Shown: positions 52,401 through 63,120 of the stretch, piece after piece
Numbering within the stretch: position 1 is the stretch's first letter
Layout of the letters: each line of letters begins with the position of its first letter
DNA from: Maylandia zebra
Taxonomy: Eukaryota > Chordata > Actinopteri > Cichliformes > Cichlidae
Reading direction: 5' to 3'
Assembly: GCF_041146795.1 (NCBI RefSeq)
Contig: NC_135175.1
Coordinates: 24,095,075-24,159,074, forward strand
Length of the DNA stretch: 64,000 bases
Made by a program: the position numbers and the translations under genes
The notes under the pieces: generated by a model
What the model was told of the DNA's origin: nothing
Database searches by the model: none
Seen by the model: the letters and a program-made list of their open reading frames with translations, nothing else

Positions 52401-53388
52401 ATTCAATAAGTACTTCTAGCAGCTTCGGTGGTAACATTAAAAGCTGTAACTTTTTAATGTCTTCACAGGAACCTTCCAGGGGTGAAAGATCACACTCCAA
52501 AGCCCGAATAACAACACAACTGCCTTCTCTCCAACCTCGCCAGACCTTATAAGGATTCAGAGCTGCTATGATTCACTTACATAGTTGTGCAAAAGTGCAG
52601 AGCTGTTCAGGATATGACACCACACCGAGTCACTTGAAGTCTTAACAGTTTACAGACTTCAAAGAACATGTGTGCAAGTAAAGCCCGTGTCCTAAAAGTG
52701 GAGACTGAAAGGTTGGAGTGAGAGAAGAATAAGCAACCCCTCAAAGTGTGACTCAGCTGTTAAATGAGTGACTCTGCATCACAAAAAGAACCCGAACCTC
52801 TTCCTCCTCTTCTTCTTCTTTCTCTTTCAACCCATCTTTATCCGAATCCAGCACTGTGGAATCAACTTTTCTCAGTTATTTAATCTAATTAACACGCTGA
52901 CAAGTGAACACATAGAAAATGGGAGAAAATAAGGATTTAATCCATTTTTTCTCACACGGGTTTTTGGCAATTAATCTCTAATTTACCACTATAATCCCAC
53001 GATGACAATTTAAGACTCGTGTTTATGATAATTAAACCGTGAAATGATAATTAGACCCCTGCTATTTTATCAAACTGCAGAACACTCAGCTTGTGTTACT
53101 TTGATTATTCATCTGCAATCCAGTATACTTATACCGTATTCCTCTGGGACTGAAAGCATGCCGACTGCTCGCTGATGTCCTATAAAATGACACAAAGCGG
53201 CTGGTTTGCAGGATAAAGGAACATTCACACACTACATAGAAAATCTACAAGCATGTCTGTGTTATTATTGGACATCTAATTTCCTTTGTTGACAGCCCAG
53301 ACAGGCGAGCAGCTGCGCTTCGGCCCATCTTTATCTGATCCCGCTGCTCTGACAAAGACCACTTTTCTTTTTTTCCCTTTTCATTTAC
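46461..53388. other. YES1 intron 1, distal part
   Basis: Contains a C14 run at 47979-47992 and a possible degraded repeat around 48420-48740 with 'tatcgata' units. Otherwise no feature recognised over about 7 kb. Conserved intronic enhancers would need alignment to detect. Confidence 0.4.
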
Positions 53389-53900
53389 CTTCTCAAATCC
53401 GAGTCCTCGGTGGGTGTTTTCTCTTTCCCCCCTCTGTTCCCCTCGAGTCAGATCAGCAAAAAGCAAAAGAAAAATATCCGAGTTATTTCAAACGGAACCG
53501 AGTCGCCTTCATCCCCACTTTACGCATCCAGCAGAGTCAACTGTGGTCAGATTTTTTTCTTTTTCTTTTTTTTGTGAAGTTAAATCAAAGCAGCTTAAGT
53601 GTTGCAGTCTTGGAGAGGATGGCGGGGGCGATGGAGGAGACGGTCATTGTTGTCAGAGCGGACGGGTCAGCGAGGATGAGTCCTGCATCGGCATGACAGT
53701 GATTTTAAAAAAAAAAGCAAAGAAAAAAAAAAGTGAGACCCTGAAGTATCCCAGCGCTTTGTAGCCTCCACTTCCTACTACTAAACTTCCATCAACCCCC
53801 ACACAACAACATGGCCGACCCAGCCTGCGGGACTGGAGCCACACAGCTGGAGTTACAGACAGAGATCCGTCTGCTGCAGCTGGTCTGAGATCAGCCAAGA
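53389..53900 (-). other. yes1: Candidate noncoding first exon and promoter of YES1
   Basis: YES1 coding starts immediately after an acceptor, so a 5' noncoding exon must exist upstream. The best donor seen on the minus strand is GAGAAG|gtaaat, ending an exon at 53389, in a GC- and CpG-richer patch (53.28-53.9 kb) with overlapping open frames on both strands. No transcript evidence is available; the 5' limit is a guess. Confidence 0.35.
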
Positions 53901-54061
53901 CAAGAGATGATGACTGAGGGAGAGAGGAAATAAGAATAGAAAGAAAAGAAAGAAACAAAATCAGGCAACTAAGAACAGACCGGTCCGTGAAGTGAAGGAA
54001 GGCTTCCTTTACAAAAGGGACTAAATGTGCAGCGCTTTCAATCACAAATACAGGTCTTGGA

Positions 54062-54074
54062 CGCCCCCTGCTGG
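54062..54074 (-). promoter_or_regulatory. Strong CTCF-like motif
   Basis: Reverse complement reads CCAGCAGGGGGCG, an almost ideal CTCF core. It is just upstream of the inferred YES1 promoter, between YES1 and ADCYAP1. Confidence 0.55.
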
Positions 54075-54727
54075 TTGATCATCTCTTATTACAGTTCAGG
54101 GGGAGAACTGCTGTATCGCACCCGTTGTATCACGCTTAACTTTCACAGGGATGCATTTCACATAATATGGTGTTACGATAAGCTAATTTGTATCACTTGC
54201 CTCCCACCATGTTTACGCTTTAACCCTAAAAACATTTATCGTTTAAAGTTCGCTCAACGTTTTACTGAATGTGTTTTTTTTAATTAATTGCATTTTGTTC
54301 TTTATATTCTTTTCTTACAATCGTCAATGCAAAACTACAGTGCCAGTATGGCTAATAGAAATATTCTACGTGGTTCTGTGCAGTGTTGCACTCAACCTTG
54401 CCACATTTATATGATCTAGGTTTAAAATGTTAATATAACTCAGTTTATACCAAAGACAGAAGTGAGGATGTTGATTAATTCGTGTGTTGTAATTCAAATA
54501 ATAAAATTAGCTACATTTAATCTGCGGAAACAGGATCTTATTTGTTACATTCCTACTGATTAGAAAAAAGTTTTTAAGGTGAAATGTTTCTGTTTATTTG
54601 AATCCTTTTAACAGTACTTAGTGAAACATTTCGGCATACGTTTGTGATTTTCACATGGTTTGTCTGTAAAATGTGAAGCTCTTGTATTGCAGTGGTAATT
54701 CTATCCACTTTAATGGACTATTGTTAT

Positions 54728-56197
54728 CAATGTTTCCTCTAAACTGCGCGCGTGCGCAATTGCGCACTGCTGGCACGGTCTCTGCGCACAGAAAATCTGC
54801 GTTGCGCACAGAAAAAAAAATCTAACTTGACTTGAAATTAAAATTAAAACTTTAACAATTCTGTTTTGCAGTGTTAGTCAGTAAGTGACTGGCTGCTCCC
54901 TTATGGGATTAGAACGGTGCCACCTTATCCCATAGTCCAGCCAATAATGCGATTCACGTTCATCTATACGCAGCTAATCAACGTCGTTGACAGGCTATGA
55001 CAGCGTCCTTATGTGCTGACACCGGTGTTTTAGCTGGCAAAGCGGCTGATGTGGAGTGAAGCCACGTTGATGACGTGTAGAACCATTGGAGATGTGAGCA
55101 GGACAGACGGAACAATTGACAGAAAAAGTGTGGACTTTATACCAGTTTTTAAATTGTGTTGATAGACCACGTAAAACCAGAGTTATGATTAAAAAAATGC
55201 AATGTTTGGTTTCCTTCTTGAATACTATCGTTGTTTATATTTACTGCAGGAAGAAACGGTAAAAACGGCGTTTTATAAGGAAAACCTCGAAAGCACTCTC
55301 CGCCTGTGAGCAAACCCCTGCCCTCAGCCTTTCCTATTGGTGGAAAAATGTACCATGTCGACCAATCAAAAAATGATATGGCAACATGGTATTTAGTTGA
55401 TTAGGAAGGGGGGAAGTTTTAGGAGTGACAGCAGTGTTTTGAGCTGTGACAGATTTGCAACGTTTAGCACGAATCTTGTGTAGTTAGTGTGTAGTGTAGT
55501 CAATAGTTTTGTTGTGTGTGTCAGAACAATGAGGCAACTGCTGAATGTTACAGGAGTGATACATCTCCTGTTGTCAGGCCTGCAGGTACCAGGCCGTTGT
55601 TCTCCTTTATCTCATAGTGGACAGAAATTATTTTTTGGAGTGACACAAATAATTTGTGTGGCATCAAATTTGATGCAGAACAGCTGATTGTTCTGTAAAT
55701 AGTTTGAAATGTTTATTTAAAAAACGCCTTGGCTGCATTTTTAGGTAAACAGCTGCAAAAAACGTTGTTGTTTGCAAAACTCAGTAACTTTTTTGAAGAA
55801 GTAACTATATAATTAATTGCCCAACATTGGTCATTATTTACTGTATTTTGCAGACAGAGAGTTACAGGACTCTCTCCCAGACCCACAGACTCAACCTCAT
55901 AATACAAGTCAGAGCTTTATAAAAAAAAATAAAAATAAAAAAAATAAAGTTTTGTTTTCAAAATTTTCATTTTTTTTTTACATTTTCATTGTAAGTGGGC
56001 TAAAGCAGTTAATTAAAAGTCTAACATAAATGTAAATACTGTAATCTGATTATTTTAATAAACCATGTGACTTGGATGGATGTGATGCTGGCGTGACCAC
56101 AGTGCACACGTCTGCTGTTGCTCACAGTGGTCCAAGGGACCGCTCAGGGAGTTTGTGTATTCGCTCTGTGACACATGAAAAATTAGAGGGAACATTG
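54728..56197. mobile_element. 1.47-kb hAT-type transposon, apparently non-autonomous
   Basis: Terminal inverted repeats CAATGTTTCCTCTAA (left) and TTAGAGGGAACATTG (right) differ at one position, and an exact 8-bp duplication ATTGTTAT flanks the element (54720-54727 and 56198-56205). The left subterminal region has a perfect 16-nt palindrome gtgcgcaattgcgcac (54752-54767) in CpG-rich sequence. Internal open frames are short; I see no hAT transposase (no C-terminal dimerisation domain). The intact duplication suggests fairly recent insertion or good preservation. Confidence 0.85.
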
Positions 56198-57184
56198 ATT
56201 GTTATTATAATGAACACTCCTGCCTCCTTTTTTACACCATTAAATTAACCACAGGATGTCCTTTCTCTTCAGTTTTGGACTCCTCTATCTTTGCCTCCTA
56301 CATATGGTACATTCCTATTTTTAACACTTTTATAATGTGGTACAAATCCTATATTAATTAGGTTTGGCAAGAAAAGCAACAGCACCTTGCGATTAACCTA
56401 AAGATAAGGTGATTAAATATTAATATACTTAATTAGTAATGATACTTATGAATGTCTTTTTCTGCATAACAGCTTTACTTTTTGAGTTATTTCATGTTGA
56501 ACCTTCTAATTACTGCTTTTTGGTGGTTAATACAAGGAATACAAACCATCCTGCTTTGGTTAGTCTATAGTCATTCTATCTTAATAACCCAAAATATATC
56601 TTTTTGTGTGAGAAAAATTGCAAGTGTTGATAGTATTCAAATCAAACCTAACTCTTTATATGTTCCTATTTTAAGTCTTATTATCACTGATTCATTAGAG
56701 GGTTGATGATTCACGCCTCACACAGGTTCCCAGTCCTGAAATTGCTTCCTCGTCACACTTTGTAAATTCATTATATCACTCAGCTACTTCAGTTAAATGT
56801 TTTTTTGTTGTTGTTATTGTTTTTACTGGAAGTCAGTTGAGGCAGATAGTTTTTGAACTCATTTAGGCGTAGAGGAAGACATTCAGCAGTAGTAGAACTA
56901 CCACCATTATTCATTAACTGTTTCCAAGATTATCACACTACTGTGTGTGAAAACAAGCAACTCGATACCTGATTTTCTGCTTAAAAAGTAAAAGTAAACA
57001 TAGCTGTTCCTGATAAGTGCAACTGGAAATAGATGGTGCATAAATTATACTCGTGTCTGCTCACAAGCATCGCTGTTCTTTGCTATGAAGCGACACAGAT
57101 GTTTCTCCTGAAGTAGTGAAAGTTATGATTTCTATTTAATTTTTGGTTCAGAAATTATAAAAATAAATCAAAATGTTGTTTCGT
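56198..57184. other. Intergenic, nothing recognised
   Basis: AT-rich sequence with short open frames only, between YES1 and ADCYAP1. Confidence 0.4.
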
Positions 57185-57425
57185 GTATGTAAACCACACA
57201 GTGATTAGCGCTGCTGTCTCACAGCAAGAAGATCCCGAGTTCAACTCCACCAGCAGGCCGGAGCCTGTCTGTGAGGAGTTTACATGTTCTCCTCGTGTTT
57301 ACGTGGGTACTCTGGTTTCCTCCCACAGTCCAAAGATATGCAGTTAATGAGGTTAGGTTAGGTTAACTTGTGATTCTGAACTGCTCATAAGTGTGAACGT
57401 GTATAACACCTCTTGCCCTATGGAA
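57185..57425 (+). mobile_element. tRNA-derived SINE-like repeat, degraded
   Basis: Contains 'gtgattagcgctgctgtctc' (A-box-like), 'gagttcaactcc' (B-box-like), then 'tttacatgttctcctcgtgt' and 'ttcctcccacagtccaaaga'. This is a very common teleost short repeat. No flanking duplication determined. Confidence 0.65.
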
Positions 57426-57561
57426 GCTGGAAAATTTCCATTTCCTTCATGGGAAATTGACTTGATCCTGCATTTAACTACTATTAGCCTGAACTTCCTG
57501 ACCTCTTGATCCCCAAAACACTGCGGTTGCAGTAAAAATAAACCTGATTAGAAAAATTCTG

Positions 57562-57760
57562 TTTAATTCCATTTTATTAATATAGCACCTAATCACAACA
57601 ACACCCGTCACAAGGTCAAGACCCTACAATAATCAAGAGAACCCCTAGCAATCAAGCGACCCCATATGAGCAAGCATTTGGGGACAGTGGAAAGGAAAAA
57701 CTCCCTTTTAACAGGAAGAAACCACTGGTAGAACCAGGCTAAGGGAGGCATGTAATCATC
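57562..57760 (+). repeat. Dispersed percomorph repeat, copy C
   Basis: Begins 'taattccattttattaatat', includes 'gaccccatatgagcaagca' and 'aactcccttttaacaggaag'. Third copy of the family at 4.25 and 7.19 kb. Confidence 0.8.
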
Positions 57761-58139
57761 TAATTATAAATCTGTGAGATGGATATGAATATTTTTTTTC
57801 TCTAATGGTTACATTTTTATTTGTGATGAAATTCATGTCGTTACTAGTTATGGTTATGGTTAAACCATTAAAGCCAAGCGTATCGTATTTGATACATGTG
57901 TTTTTGTGAGTTTTTGAGTCTTCTACATCATCATTGTGACTTTTTTTTACCCTCAAAAAATGAAATAAATTGCATGACACATTTTTAATGACTAAATTGC
58001 AAAAATATGGCTTATGTAGCAAATGGGATACAAATTAAAACTTGTATATGCGGATTAAAATTTGATATATTTTCATATATTTTGTCTAAAGGTTCAACAA
58101 ACCCTCTATGATCAAAAAAATAAAGATATACTTTTTTGT

Positions 58140-58830
58140 CAGCCCGGCTATAGTGCTGAAGAGAAACCTAGGGCTGTTATTATCTTAATCAGTGATGAAT
58201 AGTAAGTAAGGACGGGGCTGTGGCCCCCCACACCCTCTAGCAGATCATTACATGAAGGAACCTTTTAAATACAAGCACGCTCATGCTCACAGGTGTACAC
58301 ACGGGTGCTCACACACACAAACTACACCCTTTTTGGCTCCTACCTCAAAGCACACTGTGTGCTGTCGATCTTACGTGCTGCACAATAATGTTTAATATTT
58401 AGTATTTACTGTCATATTCCCATAGATCATCGTGATGTTGTTTATTATGTTGCTCTTTTTTTCTGCTTGTTTTCTCTTTTTTCTTTCTCAACAGGTGATC
58501 CACGTGATTGATATATGTATTTTTTGTCTTCTTATTTTGTTGGTTTTTGTTTTTTGACCTTTATCCTCGTCCCTCTTCCCCGCTGTTTTTCTTTCCCCCT
58601 TTCTTTCTCCCCTTTCTTTTCCCCAGTCAAGTCTTTCCCGTAGTTAGCAGGTTCAAATAAAATAAACAATAAAAGGCGAATCAAATAGACCAATACGGCA
58701 AGGCTGGGTTTGGTCGATTTGGTAAAGTAAATCCGTTGGGCATCTTTCTTTGCCTTTAGACAATAATTCTGATGGCAAAAGAGCCAAACGGGACAGGCGA
58801 AAAAAAAAAAAAAGAAAAAAAAAAAAAAAA
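58140..58830 (+). mobile_element. Possible retroposed repeat with 3' poly(A)
   Basis: A pyrimidine-rich body leads to 'aataaaataaacaataaaag', a conserved-looking 3' segment, and an A-rich tail at 58800-58830. It abuts the minus-strand LINE relic, so it may have inserted into it. Family not identified. Confidence 0.35.
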
Positions 58831-58844
58831 GAAATGTAATTTTT

Positions 58845-59476
58845 TAAAATGTTTGAAATGTTAATACCTAAATATTTAATATTGCCAGTATGAAGCGGGA
58901 GGGAGGGGTGCTGAGCTGCAGAATCCCAGGCCTCCTCAAAAAGCATCAGAATGGACGATTTATCCCAGTTTATTGTGTAGTTAGAGATTTTTGAGAAGTT
59001 GATAATTATTTTGAAAGTTTCCTGTAATGAGTTATGTGGGTCTTGTAGATAGAGTAATTTTGGCATATTGGGATATTTTGGCATATTGCTGCATTAATGG
59101 ATCAATGAAAATGGTGAATAAAGATGGAGAGAGTGGACAACCTTGTCTGGTTCCCCAGTGAAGAGTGAAATTTGTGATGTGACCCCATTTGTAGCGATTG
59201 TTCTTTTGGGTGAAGTGTAAATATTTTTATCCAGTCGATGAACTACTCTCCAAAACCCAGTCTGTGTAGAGTGCTGAATAGAAATGTCCAGTTAACTTTA
59301 TCAGATGCCTTTTCTGCCTCTGATGATAGAATTTTTTATATGGTGTTTAGAGGTGAGACTTACTAAGTTTTCTGGTTTTGATGAAACCGGATCGGTCTGG
59401 GTGGATTAAAACTTTTTCTATTCTAGTAGCTAGGGTTTGCTAATGGAGTCAAGTACTTCTGATTTAAAGCTTTCTT
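58845..59476 (-). mobile_element. L1-like LINE relic, reverse-transcriptase segment
   Basis: Minus-strand translation gives SEAEKASDKVNWTFLFSTLH (L1 motif DAEKAFDxVxWxFL), RLGFGE.. FIDWIK, then GNQTRLSTLSIF (GTRQGCPLSPLLF) and later NYTINWDKSSILML. Stops and frame changes are present; both ends are lost. Intergenic. Confidence 0.7.
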
Positions 59477-59655
59477 TTTCAGAGTTCAGGCTGTACTGAA
59501 GAATAAAAGTGGTAATTGACTTCCAAGCTCATTAGAACTGTGTAATATCTTTTTTTTTTGCATTATATACTATATTTCCATGTAGAGTGGCACATCTCTG
59601 CACCCATTTCCCATTTTCCTTGCAAAAAATAAAGAAATGAGGGATAACTCATTAC
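59477..59655 (+). mobile_element. Tc1/mariner relic tail
   Basis: 'cagagttcaggctgtactga' followed by 'ttgacttccaagctcattag' and 'caaaaaataaagaaatgagg', the same 3' tail as the relic at 1-358. Abuts the LINE relic. Confidence 0.6.
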
Positions 59656-62200
59656 CCCTTTAGTTGGAACTATAGCCCATGCATAAGGACATGTCCAAGG
59701 AATGAACCTTACATCTTTATGGTTTACAGTATTAGGATCAGCTTTTGTTAACATAAGGAAGCTGAATTTGTACAGTGTGTCTGTTGATACAGACATGTAC
59801 ACCTTACAAATAAGATTTTCAAAATCCACGTCTGCCACATTCTGTCAACACTTGTCATTGTAAAAGCTGAGTACTGCCTACTTGAACTGTGAGACTGTAA
59901 CATTAATAAAACTCTTTCAACACAACATGTCAGCACCAGAAGGTGCTATAAAAAGCTAACAGTGCTAAAATTAGAATGAGTCATATGTTCCTCTCTTGTC
60001 TTGTTTGGGGTGATAAAGCTCATCGTGGTCCGCTGTGATTGTTCAGATCTCTCTTTCCAAGCAGGAGATATTAAACAGTGTGAAGGGAAGCTCCTGTTTG
60101 CTGACCCTTCTAATCAAACAAGAGCATATTTTCTTTTACTGTAACTTCGTTCGCTACTTACAGTATATAAAATATAATATGTGCTATCTGAATACTGGAA
60201 ACTGGGTTTAATGATTGTTTGCTACAATAAAATCTGGACCAAAAGAAAACAATAATTTTAAACAGTTTACAGTTGAACATAAAATACAGACAGTAAAGAA
60301 TTAAATGACTGTTCAGGGTAGCAAGTTTATTAATATTCCACCGTGTTTATGACAGGAAGGAGCTTCAAAGGATCTTAACTGTTAAAGGTTAGAAAGGCAG
60401 GTGATCCACTATTAAACCCCTCAAAAGCAAACAGGAATACAGTAAAACAATTGCTTAAAGTATGATTGAAACAACATTACAAATAATTGCAATGACACGT
60501 CTGCATTTATGTTGAGATTTCTTGTGCATTTGACTTTTTGTGCCAATCTACAATCACTGGGGCCCCTAATATGACACAGTGCACTGTCTTTTCATAGCCA
60601 CTGGGGCGCAGTGCTCACCAAGAACAAGAAGAAAACCCGAATCCAATAGGTATTTTCAGATAAAATGGGGATTTTTTTGCTATAAATTTTATGTATTCAT
60701 TGTGTTATTTTTGCACTAAGCCCACCGTCACATGACGTCAAGAGCATCAACTGGTCCGAATCACCCAATACAGATTCAACACGTTTCTGATTCCTCTGCG
60801 GACAGCGGACACAGCTGACTCTAAATGAATAGTGCCCAAACGGTAAAAGTAGTCTCAATGAGAAGAAAACCACAAATCTCTTATAGAGTTGCACATTTAA
60901 GGACTTTTAACACTTCAGCAACTTTACATTTCACAGAAAATTATTCTAAATTTTTAATTCTCTGACAGCTGTAGTCAGTTTTAAATTTTCAGATCAAGAC
61001 TTTACCCAAAAAAGTAATGTTTTTCTCTTTAAAATTCAGATACTGTTGTAGATTCACCCTCTTTATGTCACACGTTTCTCATTCATTGAATACAGATTGA
61101 ATACAGTATATCAGAAAGACATTTTTAGGGTGTATGTTTGTCAGATGATCTCATTAAAATAACCCTTAAAGCTCTAAATAGATAAAAGGATCAAATGTGT
61201 GACCACAAAAGGACCAGTTAGAATAAAGCAGAGCAGAACTCTGTATTTTCTTCTTTCCTGCCTCATTATCTTCTGACCTTTTGGAGTGTCTTTTCCTCTA
61301 GGCTGAGAACCACTCAACCAAATTCCTTTACACAGAGTAGCTCCACGCTGACAAGCTTCAACAGTATGGTGTTGCATCAATATTGTTGTTTTGTAATTAT
61401 ATTTTTAAGTGGAGAATATAAGCAGTTTATTTTCTCTCCACAATCAGGTTTTTCACTTATGACTTAAACAATTTCAAGTAACTGTATCAAGCAAAGCCAA
61501 AGCTCTGCTTCAACAATGTGACTCTGACTCAAATGCTTAATAAAATGTCTGATATTGTGAGTGCAAAGTGAAATAAGTAAAGAGTTAAGCATTATTTTCT
61601 GTGCAGTTAGGTAGCTTTCTCAACAGAGTCGTGAAACCATATTTCAGCACCGGATAGCTCCCAAAGACAATAGTTAATGAAACTTAATGTAACATGTATA
61701 AAAAGTACTCATAGTACACAGTTTTGCTCATCAGTGAAACCCCAAGTTGTCATTAAGGGTCCCTGAATTGTAAGTTTTCAGATATCCCGTGTCTTTGCAC
61801 CAATGGTTTATTTGTGGTTGAGGAAACTTCCAATTGATTATCTGTAATATGTGTTAAATAACCCCTTTTAGAAAGTTTATGAGTAAAAATAAGAAACACT
61901 GTCACAAAAATCTATCTATCTATCAATAGAATTGTGCTATTATTCTGTAGAGGTCAGATTGTGGGGCAAAAAGCTAAAATTATGAGTACAACCCAAAACG
62001 TCCATTCAGTATGGATCCTTCAGCAAGTTCACGTTCAGGCTCTGAACAATACTTAGATATGTGGTTGTGTAACTGAGCCTCATCTCCTCTGCAGAGGCGG
62101 ACATTTGAAAAACAGGAAGGAAAAACGATTAGCACATTGCAGCTTTTTAAGTCCTTGAAACATCTCTTTGTTGCCTCTAGAGAAACGATCCATTTTTTTT
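59656..62200. other. Upstream region of ADCYAP1
   Basis: No gene. A consensus CRE TGACGTCA at 60733-60740 lies about 2.4 kb upstream of the ADCYAP1 start. Otherwise nothing recognised. Confidence 0.4.
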
Positions 62201-62225
62201 CTAGAAGAAAGCATGACTGTCATAT

Positions 62226-62265
62226 TTCAGCACCCCCAACACAAACTTCAGCACTGGACAGCTCC
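62226..62265 (+). promoter_or_regulatory. RE1/NRSE-like half-sites upstream of ADCYAP1
   Basis: TTCAGCACC (62226-62234) and then TTCAGCACTGGACAGCTCC (62247-62265). The second has both RE1 half-sites (TTCAGCAC and GGACAGC) but is two bases shorter between them than the canonical RE1. Mammalian PACAP genes are reported to have neural-restrictive silencer-like elements. Confidence 0.45.
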
Positions 62266-62314
62266 CCACCACCTCCACCTCCACTAGGCCCGTCATGTGA
62301 TCCTATTTATGGCA

Positions 62315-62322
62315 TGACGTCA
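62315..62322 (+). promoter_or_regulatory. CRE (TGACGTCA) of ADCYAP1
   Basis: Palindromic full CRE about 560 bases upstream of the end of the 5' UTR exon. cAMP-responsive control is known for PACAP genes. Confidence 0.55.
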
Positions 62323-62389
62323 AATATTGATTCACTGTTTAATGAATTATAATGTTTGAATTCAAACTTCTTTTTTTATGGCGTGGCTT

Positions 62390-62408
62390 GGGGGGGGGGG
62401 GGGGGGGG
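62390..62408 (+). repeat. G19 run
   Basis: Nineteen consecutive G residues with GGTGGGTGGGGGGG downstream (about 62455-62468), in the ADCYAP1 proximal promoter. Could form G-quadruplexes and is a likely place for assembly length error. Confidence 0.8.
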
Positions 62409-62589
62409 TCTTTCATTGACGCGAAGGAGGGATGTACTCTAATGGGACTGGTGAGGTGGGTGGGGGGGATGACGCAGCCGCCCACCTACCCCCACCACTC
62501 CCCCCTTACCCCCCCTTACCTACGCGACAAGTGAAAAAGGCATGCTTTCGGAATTATGCATAAAAAAACCAAAGGGAGTACAGTTCGCA

Positions 62590-62879
62590 GGACGCAGGAA
62601 AGTTTTCTGCAGACAAATGTTTGCCGCTTTTCTTCTCCACCGCGACCGAGTCCGCTTAGAAACTCCCCAAAACTGAGCCGCAGGTGCACAGCGGGCTACG
62701 CACACTCCGACCAAGCACAAGGGCACCGAAGAAGCTCTTCGCTGAGTAACAGAGGAAGAGAGGAGGAAGGGAGAGAGAGTGCGTGTGTGTGTGAGAGAGA
62801 GAGAGAGACTGAGATAGAGATCCTATCTCACTCTCCCAGTTGAGGTTTTCAGCGGATCGCGTCCAGCGTCTCGCAACTG
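62590..62879 (+). other. adcyap1: Probable 5' UTR exon of ADCYAP1
   Basis: A TATA-like 'gcataaaaaaa' near 62558 precedes a GC-richer stretch with a GA/GT microsatellite (62783-62810), ending at donor aactg|gtaaga (62879). The coding exon begins after acceptor ttttgcag at 63114. The 5' limit is estimated. Confidence 0.5.
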
Positions 62880-63120
62880 GTAAGAGGAGCCACTTTTGGG
62901 GAGTTTTTTCTTCTTCTTTTCTTTCTTTTTATTCTGGGTAAAAGTGAGGCGAGTTTAGATGAAAGTCCTGGTGTGTGGTTGTCTGTTTGCTTTGAAACTC
63001 AGGTGTGGTGTGAAAGCAGCTAAAGTGAACCTACCTGATCGTAGAGCTGTGCTGTGAGTAGATTCGTTTAACTGTTGCCTGACTTGATGCCGCTTCTTTT
63101 TTTTCTTTTGCAGCAGGACA

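Noticed and set aside
53619-53696. Short plus-strand frame MAGAMEETVIVVRADG...
   Set aside because: It lies in the presumed YES1 5' region on the opposite strand, is under 30 codons and matches nothing known.
53811-53888. Short plus-strand frame MADPACGTGATQLELQ...
   Set aside because: 25 codons, good start context, but no family, no continuation and same GC-rich patch as the YES1 promoter.
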